From positions 1 through 45,635 of the forward strand of contig JAFXQT010000013.1 of assembly GCA_017526905.1 (NCBI GenBank): 45,635 nucleotides of DNA, in the 5' to 3' direction. Of the stretch, positions 40,314 to 45,635 are shown one piece after another (the stretch's first letter is position 1; each line of letters starts with the position of its first letter). The position numbers were made by a program, and so were the translations under genes. The stretch is from Bacteroidaceae bacterium. Its GTDB lineage: Bacteria > Bacteroidota > Bacteroidia > Bacteroidales > Bacteroidaceae. The notes beneath the pieces were generated by a model. It was not told the DNA's origin and made no database searches. It worked only from the letters and a program-made list of their open reading frames with translations.

Positions 40314-42602
40314 CTATCTGCCCATGTAGAAGTCGAGAGTGCCGCCGCGCACGATGTCCTCGTGGTGCAGGACGCCATCGGTGATGGGCTTGCCGTTGAG
40401 CACGGCCTTCTTTACGTAGATGGCTTTGTCGCTGCCGCCGTGGGTGCGGATGGTGAAGGTCTTGCCGTCGGCCACTTGGAGCACGGCCTCCTTGACCAGC
40501 GGCGAACCGATGATGTAACGTCCGCCGCAGGGTTCCACCTGATAGAAGCCGAGCGCGGAGAGGATGTACCAGGCCGACATCTGCCCCACGTCCTCGTTGC
40601 CGCACAGGCCTGCCGGCTGGTCGGTGTAGAGCTCGCGCAGGATGCGGCGCACGATGCGGGCCGTCTGCTTGGGCTGCCCGGCCATGGCGTAGAGATAGGC
40701 TATGTGGTGGCTGGGCTCGTTGCCGTGGGCATACTGCCCGATGAGGCCGCTGATGTCGGGGTTGGCCTCGGCGTTCAGTTCGGACGAGGCGTTGAAGAGG
40801 TCGTCCAACCGTCGCACGAACGTATCCTTTCCGCCCAGAAGGCTGATGAGTCCAGGCACGTCGTGCGGCACCAGCCACAGGTACTGCCAGGGGTTGCCCT
40901 CGGTGTAGTCCTTGGTCTGGTAGGCGGGGTTGAAGCCCTCGATGGGGTTGAACTGGCCCTCGGAGTTCTTGGAGCGGAGGAATCCCACACGCTCGTCGTA
41001 TAAGTTAATGTACCCGCGCGCGCGACGCTCCAGGTACTCCGTTCCTTTGAGCACAGCCTCCGTGCCCTTGCCAGCGGCGATGATGGCCTTGCCGGCCTGC
41101 GCCGCGCTCCAGTCGGCCAGCATATATTCCAGCGAGCGCGAGAGGCCCTCGCCGTGGTGGTCGTTGGCCACGTAGCCATAGCGTTTCATGTCGTCCAGAC
41201 CGCGCTCGTCCATGGTGAGGCTGCGGTACATGGCATTCCAGGCCTGCAGCGAGTCGCGCACGTAGCCCTTCAGCAGCAGGTCAGCCAGGATGGGCACGGC
41301 GGGGCATCCCACCATGCAGTCCGTTTCCTGCGACATCAGGTGCCATACCGGCAGTTTGCCCTGCTCGCGGAAGATGCGCAGGTAGGTCGAGGCCACCGAG
41401 GGCATCAGGTCGGGCAGGATGATGGTGGAGAGGGGTGCGGCGGCGCGGTAGGTGTCCCACAGGGACAGGGTGGTCAGGTAGAGGCCGTCGCCCGAGTCGG
41501 GCGTGGGTGGGGCGATGAAGGGGAAGGCCATGTCCACGATGTCATAGAACGCGGGTGCGGGCCGCTGCTTGGCGGCGCGGTAGATCTTGTTGTCGGCTCC
41601 GCGCCAGTCGCCGTTCCAGTCGTCCCACACCTGTGGCGCCACCATGAAGTGGTACATGGCGGTGTAGAAGATGCGGCGGTCGCGCTCGGAGGCGAAGGAT
41701 GCCTGAATGCGCGAGAGCTCGCGGTTCCAGGCCTGATCGGCCAGCTTGCGGTCTCGGTTGAAGTCCTGTCGGCCAGGCAGGCTCTCCAGCGCGTTCATCT
41801 CGGAGACAGGACTGAGAGCCACGTTGACGATGAGCGGCTCCGTGCTGGGCGTGAAGTTGAACTCGCGGAACTGACCGCCGGGAGCTATCGTTCCGGTCGG
41901 TGCCGGACGCGAGAAGCGGATGGCAAAGTAGCAGTGCTGCTCGTTGGCCCAGCCATGGCTGATGCGGTAGCCCACGTATGTGTTGCGGTCACCGCTCAGC
42001 GGCGAGATGCGTGCGGACAGAGTGCGGTCGCCGCCGGCACCGTTCTTAAGGTCGATGATGAGGCGGTTGCGCTTGGCACCCTGGGGGAACGTGATGCGGT
42101 AGGTGGCATAGCGCAGGGATGCCGTCACCTCCACGCGGATGAGCTTTGCAGCCTGAACGGAGTCTGCAGGCTGGTCCGAGCCCAGCAGCACGCTGTAGTA
42201 GCCGGGCCGTACCTCCTCGTTGGCGTGGCAGTAGGGTGTGGCCAGGTCCTCGCGGCGGGGGCCGTTCTGACTGGTCAGGCTGATGTGTTGCTGCTCAGTA
42301 CATGGCAGGATGGCCACATCGCCCAGGTCGCCGCAGCCTGTGCCGCTGAGGTGTGTCTGGGCAAAGCCCACGATTTTCGTGCCACTCTCATGGTAGCCGG
42401 AACACCAGTCCCAGCCCGTCTCCAGCTGGGTGGGGCCGGCATCCACCATGCCGAAGGGCACGTTGGCGCCTACGAAAACGTGTCCGTGGTCGCCCGTGCC
42501 GATGCGCGGGTCAACGTATTGGGTGAGGTTGGGCTGGGCCACGGCCGAAGGGGCGGCCATCAGGGTGGCGGCAAGCAGGGTGGTCAGGCTTTTGATATTC
42601 AT
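40314..42602 (-). CDS. GH92 alpha-mannosidase
   Basis: The 762-residue product has signal peptide MNIKSLTTLLAATLMAAPSAVAQ. An N-terminal beta-sandwich (about 25-270) opens with YVDPRIGTGDHGHVFVGANVPFGMV, and a catalytic (alpha/alpha)6 domain carries QETDCMVGCPAVPILADLLLKGY, QYAHGNEPSHHIAYLYAMAGQP and CGNEDVGQMSAWYILSALGFY. These are the Ca2+-dependent, inverting exo-alpha-mannosidase motifs of GH92. The GNED form replaces the commoner GNDD. The HGNEP motif is the +1 subsite element seen in alpha-1,2-mannosidases of this family, so that linkage is favoured but not proven. It starts 22 bp after the triple-fusion gene and precedes GH125, suggesting stepwise trimming of mannose from N-glycans or mannan. 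Confidence 0.92.
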   Translation of the reverse strand: MNIKSLTTLLAATLMAAPSAVAQPNLTQYVDPRIGTGDHGHVFVGANVPFGMVDAGPTQLETGWDWCSGYHESGTKIVGFAQTHLSGTGCGDLGDVAILPCTEQQHISLTSQNGPRREDLATPYCHANEEVRPGYYSVLLGSDQPADSVQAAKLIRVEVTASLRYATYRITFPQGAKRNRLIIDLKNGAGGDRTLSARISPLSGDRNTYVGYRISHGWANEQHCYFAIRFSRPAPTGTIAPGGQFREFNFTPSTEPLIVNVALSPVSEMNALESLPGRQDFNRDRKLADQAWNRELSRIQASFASERDRRIFYTAMYHFMVAPQVWDDWNGDWRGADNKIYRAAKQRPAPAFYDIVDMAFPFIAPPTPDSGDGLYLTTLSLWDTYRAAAPLSTIILPDLMPSVASTYLRIFREQGKLPVWHLMSQETDCMVGCPAVPILADLLLKGYVRDSLQAWNAMYRSLTMDERGLDDMKRYGYVANDHHGEGLSRSLEYMLADWSAAQAGKAIIAAGKGTEAVLKGTEYLERRARGYINLYDERVGFLRSKNSEGQFNPIEGFNPAYQTKDYTEGNPWQYLWLVPHDVPGLISLLGGKDTFVRRLDDLFNASSELNAEANPDISGLIGQYAHGNEPSHHIAYLYAMAGQPKQTARIVRRILRELYTDQPAGLCGNEDVGQMSAWYILSALGFYQVEPCGGRYIIGSPLVKEAVLQVADGKTFTIRTHGGSDKAIYVKKAVLNGKPITDGVLHHEDIVRGGTLDFYMGR

Positions 42603-42623
42603 GGTCGGGTGGTTGTTGGGTAA

Positions 42624-45600
42624 TCAATAGATGGTTGAAATCTCGGCGCCGTGGTAGTAGTGGCTGAGTATCTGCTCATAGCTGTAGCCCTTGCTGCCCA
42701 TCACGGCGGCGCCGATCTGGCACATGCCCACGCCGTGGCCCCATCCGGCACCGGTCAACACAAAGCGGGCGGGTATGCCTTCGGCATCAACCTCCTCCTT
42801 GTCCACCACGAAGGCCGAGCTCTTCAGGTGTGTGTTGCTCAGTGCCTTGCGTATCTCCAGTTCCTTGCCGATGGTGAGTGTCTTTTCGGTGCCTTCAATG
42901 CGCAGCTTGACCAAATGGCCGCCGTGCCCACGCTGCACGGGCACCAAGTCGCGTATGCGACCGAAATCGGTGTCGAAATGGTGGTTGAGCAATGCCGACA
43001 CCTCGGTTTGCGTCAGCACCACGCGCCAGCGGAAGAAGTCGGTGGTTTCCTGGTCGTAGGTGTTCAGCACCTGTTGCAGGATAGCGGCATCGGTGGTGTT
43101 GCAGAAGGCCTGCGGGTTGGAACGGATCCAGCGTTGGGCTGCTGCCTCGTCGGAGAGGTCGGGCAGGTGTGTGTGCTCGTGGTCGTCGGCAATGGGCTCC
43201 AGGTAGGGCTTGTGCACATCTTCCCAGCAGGCCTCGAACTCCTCGGTGATGCCACCGCAACATTTGGAGAAGCGGGCGTCGCACACGTCGCCGTCGTGCG
43301 TGAGGATTTGTCCGTGGGTGGCCTGCACGGCGGCACGAACGGCCGGTCGGGTGGCACGTGTGATGCCCTGATAGCGCTGGCAGTGGTCGTCGGCGCAGAC
43401 GTCGAAGATAGTGTGGTCCTCGCGGTCCCACCAGTGTATGTACTCGGAATCGGTCTTTGTGAAGGCGAAAAAGGCGTGGCGCCCTTCGGCATTCTGCTGC
43501 CGTTTCTGTATCTGCGCATATAGCCAGCTGCGGCTGATCACTGCCGATGCCTTGAGGAACTCGGGGCTGCACTGGGCGCTCATCTCGCTGCTGATGACCG
43601 AAACAAGGTAGTCTTCGACCGAAAGCTCGTTGATGCACACGATCTTCTCCTCATCGACTACCAGGCGCAGGATGCCGGTGAAGGTCTGTGTTTCCTGCCG
43701 TTCCCAATGGAACTGCTTGCCTATGGTCACGCTATGCAGTGAGAAGGAGGCATCGGCTGCCTGGGGGTAGAAAGTGAGCGAACGGTACAACTGGCCGTTC
43801 CACAGGATACCACCGTTGTCGTAGGTCACTTCCTGCGGGCCGCGCCGGATGGCGCCTTTGGCCATATAGTCGGCGTTCAGGTTGAAGGTGATGCGGGTGG
43901 CGGTGAGTATGCCCACACAGACCGTGGGTTCCGTGTCGGGGGCGTTGTCGGCCATTTCGGGCTGCTGCGGTTGTGGTCGGTCGGTCACGGTGGCAATGAC
44001 GGGTGCCAGTTCCTCGGTGGTCATGGTCACTTCGCGCAGGATCTCGGCCGCCCTTTCAGGCGTGAGTTTCTCGAAGTCCTCCTTGCGCGGTGTGATGACG
44101 AGGCCCCCCATGTCCAGCGCTCCGGGACTGACCAGCAGCCCGTCGGCGGCCGCATAGCAGTCGGGCCGGTGCTTCTTGCGTGGGAAAATCACGGTGACAA
44201 TCTCGTCCGTGCGGCTCTCGTTGCCGGCCTGGCGCCAGCAAATCACGTTCATGCGTGGCTCGGTTTCGCCCTGCACAATGGGCAGGGCACGGTACAGGCG
44301 CTGGCACAGCAGGCTGTCGGTCTCGGTGGGCAGCGAACGGATCACGAACGCCGGGCACACCCAGCCTTTCAGCATAAACAGGCCGCAGCGGGCGGAGGTG
44401 TTGCCGGCGTCCTCCATCTCTTGAGTTTCGCTGCCGGTGAGTGGGTAGAGCTTCTCCAACTGGCTGTCGAACTGCTCCCAGTCGCGTTCCAGTGGCACGA
44501 TGCCGCGGCTGCCGGCCTGCAGGTGCATGTGGTCGGGGCAGGAGGCGCCGCATTGCGGTCCGTTGTAGAAGATAATGTGGTGTGGCATGGTCCATGCCAG
44601 TTTGCGCATGGTGCCGAAATGTTCCCAGATGCTCTGTGGCTTGTGCCGCCGCGTGGGTATGGTGAAGTGGCGGGGCAGGATAGGGAAGGGGTTGACCAGC
44701 ACCTGATAGTGGTGCTCGATCATCAGTGCGTGCTGCTCGGGTGGGCGGTTCTCGTTGCAAAGGAAACAGGGGCGGTGGGCAATGGTGTCCTTGTCTGTCT
44801 TGGCACCGGTGGACACGATGCGGGCCGGATTCCACTGAGCGCGCAGCGCCACGTCGCCAAGATGCAGGTCGTTTGTCTGCACTTGGTTCCGCAGTTCGTT
44901 GTAATGCTTGCGGGCGGTGGCCCAGGTGTCCAGCTCCATGCGGAAGAAGTCCTCCACCTCGGCCTCGGTTGTGGTCTTGCGCCAGGTGGCGTTCAGGGCC
45001 TGTCGGGCCCGGATCTCGGTGGTGCGTAGCTGGTCCTTGTACAGGTTGTTGCGGTTGATGGCTTCGGGCGAGAGGGCGGCATCGCTGTTGCCCTCCCAGC
45101 GTCGGCACAGATAGAGCTCGTCGAAGATGCGGCCGATGCGGTAGCGGCGTCCGATCATCAGCCCCAGCGCATAGTCCTCGCCGTAGCTGGTGTTGGGTAT
45201 CTGTATGCGTCGCAGCACGGGCGTATAGAAGGCACGAGGGGCACCCAAGCCGTTGATGCGCAGGGCGTTGTTGCGCCCGTTCTGCGGTGTCCATTCGGCA
45301 TGGTCGATAAGTCCGGGCGGCAGCGTCTCCAGCTGGAAGTTGCACATGCGGTAAGAGCCGATGACCATGGCAGCGCGTTGTTCGCGGAAGGCATCCACGA
45401 TGCGCTGCAGCGTGTCGGGGCCGCTGTATAGGTCGTCAGAGTCCAGCTGAACCACAAAACGTCCGCACTGCGGGTGGTGCACGGCCAGGTTCCAACAGCC
45501 GCCAATGCCCAGGTCGTAGCGATCGGGGATGATATGGATGAGGCGCTCGTCGTGATAGCTGCGCAGCAGCTCGGTGGTGCCATCGGTGGAGTGGTTGTCG

Positions 45601-45635
45601 ACCACGATGACATTGAACTTGAACTTGGTTTTCTG
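42624..45635 (-). CDS. GT2 glycosyltransferase - DUF4922 - SpoIID fusion, 5' end outside window
   Basis: The frame stays open to the window edge, so the true start lies beyond it; at least 1003 residues are seen (numbering below from the GTG at 45605). A family 2 glycosyltransferase domain comes first ([25 protein letters not shown]; to about 200). A DUF4922 region (about 225-545) looks like galactose-1-phosphate uridylyltransferase/Ap4A phosphorylase: CysPairs Cys280-x2-Cys283 (RPCFLC) and HMHLQ (His359, His361, Gln363). A SpoIID/LytB domain (about 600-993) has [23 protein letters not shown], with Glu674 matching the SpoIID catalytic Glu, and ends [19 protein letters not shown]. No signal peptide is visible in the part seen. 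A joint role in glycan building and cleavage is inference. GH92 follows at 21 bp. Confidence 0.85.
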   Translation of the reverse strand, partial: QKTKFKFNVIVVDNHSTDGTTELLRSYHDERLIHIIPDRYDLGIGGCWNLAVHHPQCGRFVVQLDSDDLYSGPDTLQRIVDAFREQRAAMVIGSYRMCNFQLETLPPGLIDHAEWTPQNGRNNALRINGLGAPRAFYTPVLRRIQIPNTSYGEDYALGLMIGRRYRIGRIFDELYLCRRWEGNSDAALSPEAINRNNLYKDQLRTTEIRARQALNATWRKTTTEAEVEDFFRMELDTWATARKHYNELRNQVQTNDLHLGDVALRAQWNPARIVSTGAKTDKDTIAHRPCFLCNENRPPEQHALMIEHHYQVLVNPFPILPRHFTIPTRRHKPQSIWEHFGTMRKLAWTMPHHIIFYNGPQCGASCPDHMHLQAGSRGIVPLERDWEQFDSQLEKLYPLTGSETQEMEDAGNTSARCGLFMLKGWVCPAFVIRSLPTETDSLLCQRLYRALPIVQGETEPRMNVICWRQAGNESRTDEIVTVIFPRKKHRPDCYAAADGLLVSPGALDMGGLVITPRKEDFEKLTPERAAEILREVTMTTEELAPVIATVTDRPQPQQPEMADNAPDTEPTVCVGILTATRITFNLNADYMAKGAIRRGPQEVTYDNGGILWNGQLYRSLTFYPQAADASFSLHSVTIGKQFHWERQETQTFTGILRLVVDEEKIVCINELSVEDYLVSVISSEMSAQCSPEFLKASAVISRSWLYAQIQKRQQNAEGRHAFFAFTKTDSEYIHWWDREDHTIFDVCADDHCQRYQGITRATRPAVRAAVQATHGQILTHDGDVCDARFSKCCGGITEEFEACWEDVHKPYLEPIADDHEHTHLPDLSDEAAAQRWIRSNPQAFCNTTDAAILQQVLNTYDQETTDFFRWRVVLTQTEVSALLNHHFDTDFGRIRDLVPVQRGHGGHLVKLRIEGTEKTLTIGKELEIRKALSNTHLKSSAFVVDKEEVDAEGIPARFVLTGAGWGHGVGMCQIGAAVMGSKGYSYEQILSHYYHGAEISTIY

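Overview
This window looks like chromosomal DNA of a GC-rich member of the Bacteroidales, most likely Prevotellaceae; the genus cannot be fixed from sequence alone. Four large secreted proteins end in the short C-terminal sorting tail of the type IX secretion system (pattern D-x-x-GR ... L-x-x-GIYI-x-NGRK). Several genes are preceded by the Bacteroidetes -7 box TAnnTTTG. Bacteroidetes-type families are frequent (YidC with a large periplasmic domain, DUF3078, HU-HIG-like protein, head-GIN/DUF2807, DUF4861-GH105, GH92, GH125, DUF4922). No rRNA, tRNA, CRISPR array, phage or insertion sequence was recognised.

Layout: (1) 1-735, a gene-poor stretch with a GC-rich palindromic repeat, including a three-unit tandem array. 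(2) 735-8992, minus strand: a 1404-residue CotH-kinase/lamin-tail surface protein, a YqiA-type esterase, a divergent membrane sugar-phosphate transferase, a YjbH-like outer-membrane protein and a Thr-rich lipoprotein. The last three look like an envelope-polysaccharide module. (3) 8993-19985: two adjacent plus-strand giant secreted proteins (BspA-type leucine-rich repeat protein, then a 2080-residue multidomain protein), bracketed by two copies of an interspersed repeat; a decayed type IX tail lies at the left border. (4) 19985-25803: an MFS transporter divergent from a DUF4861-GH105-F5/8-LamG protein, suggesting pectin-type glycan use. (5) 25963-32390, minus strand: S9 peptidase, yidC, the ribosome-assembly GTPase gene and a DUF3078 outer-membrane protein. 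(6) 32565-33506: an N-acetylglucosamine-kinase-like ATPase. (7) 33507-35220: a candidate small RNA, an HU-like DNA-binding protein and a purine-rich tandem-repeat tract. (8) 35221-37641: an ECF sigma factor operon with an anti-sigma-like membrane protein, a small exported protein and a head-GIN protein. (9) 37781-45635, minus strand: two small proteins of unknown function, GH125 and GH92 mannosidases, and a GT2-DUF4922-SpoIID triple fusion cut by the window edge.

The most unusual signals are: a 30-bp GC-rich palindromic element inserted in the same reading frame in two unrelated genes (S9 peptidase and GH125) and related to intergenic copies at the window start; a sugar-phosphate transferase homologue that has lost its catalytic Glu and carries a roughly 110-residue low-complexity insertion between two core motifs; the triple-fusion protein beside mannosidases; and an orphan promoter-terminator unit that may encode a small RNA. 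Functional statements are homology inferences made by eye; no searches were run.
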